Source: an uncultured Lachnospiraceae bacterium
GTDB lineage: Bacteria > Bacillota > Clostridia > Lachnospirales > Lachnospiraceae
Length of the DNA stretch: 64,000 nt
Assembly: GCA_949948735.1 (NCBI GenBank)
Contig: CATLGV010000009.1
Coordinates: 61,828-125,827, forward strand
Reading direction: 5' to 3'
Positions 63,995 through 64,000 of this stretch are shown here, in pieces (the first letter of the stretch is position 1; every line of letters starts with the position of its first letter). The position numbers and the translations under genes were made by a program. The notes below the pieces were generated by a model that saw only the letters and a list, made by a program, of their open reading frames with translations, was not told the DNA's origin and did not search any database.

Positions 63995-64000
63995 ATGAAC

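Noticed and set aside
1..64000. Transposons, integrases, CRISPR arrays, tRNA or rRNA genes
   Set aside because: None was seen; the repeats present are short, intergenic, and not linked to a transposase.

Overview
The window is one very large surface-polysaccharide locus, cut at its 5' edge, from a Gram-positive clostridial bacterium, most likely a Lachnospiraceae-type gut anaerobe. The inference rests on strong AGGAGG ribosome sites, intermediate base composition, and the families present (DUF6056 membrane proteins, WbsX, GT-D/DUF1792, LicD, PglK-type ABC flippases). I saw no rRNA, tRNA, CRISPR array, insertion sequence or prophage. All genes but one (an acyltransferase at 52.6-53.7 kb) read on the plus strand, often with overlapping stops and starts.

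Layout. 0-11.2 kb: the end of a GT2, two polytopic GT-C-like proteins, a GT4, a LicD phosphotransferase, and two ABC flippases around a GtrB-like GT2. 11.2-23.6 kb: a membrane phospho-transferase of the sulfatase/LTA-synthase superfamily, many cytosolic glycosyltransferases (GT11, DUF5672, GT17, GT2, GT4), a Wzy-like polymerase and an acyltransferase; three genes here start in copies of a short intergenic repeat. 23.6-26.5 kb: a dTDP-3-amino-sugar module (DegT aminotransferase, FdtA/QdtA-like isomerase, GNAT) and the first of two tandem GT-D proteins. 26.5-31 kb: the GT2/GT-D fusion, ABC flippase 3 and another acyltransferase. 31-44.8 kb: GT2 genes, two GtrB-like GT2 genes each beside an NAD-dependent reductase, a YerE-like thiamine-diphosphate enzyme, two GT-C-like proteins and ABC flippase 4. 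44.8-47.4 kb: an AlgI/AlgJ-type O-acetylation pair whose first gene is frameshifted at a G11 tract. 47.4-52.6 kb: more transferases (GT-D-like, WbsX, GT8-like, FkbM), ending in a terminator. 53.7-63.4 kb: a new operon with a GT4, the CDP-3,6-dideoxyhexose genes rfbF-rfbH-rfbG, an FkbM methyltransferase gene interrupted at a G10 tract between rfbH and rfbG, a GT-C protein and a second sulfatase-like transferase. 63.4-64 kb: a terminator, a promoter with a pair of palindromes, and a small unknown gene.

How it may work together (inference). Cytosolic transferases would build oligosaccharides on a lipid carrier; four ABC flippases would export several lipid-linked units; the Wzy-like protein would polymerise; and GT-C proteins fed by GtrB-like enzymes would add branches outside the membrane. 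CDP-dideoxy sugars, probably with a branched sugar made by the YerE-like enzyme, and a 3-amino sugar supply unusual residues. LicD, the two sulfatase-like enzymes, three acyltransferases, the AlgI/AlgJ pair and two FkbM methyltransferases would decorate the chains. The best candidate for something new is phase variation: two decoration genes are each broken exactly at a G10-G11 tract that one-base slippage would repair.
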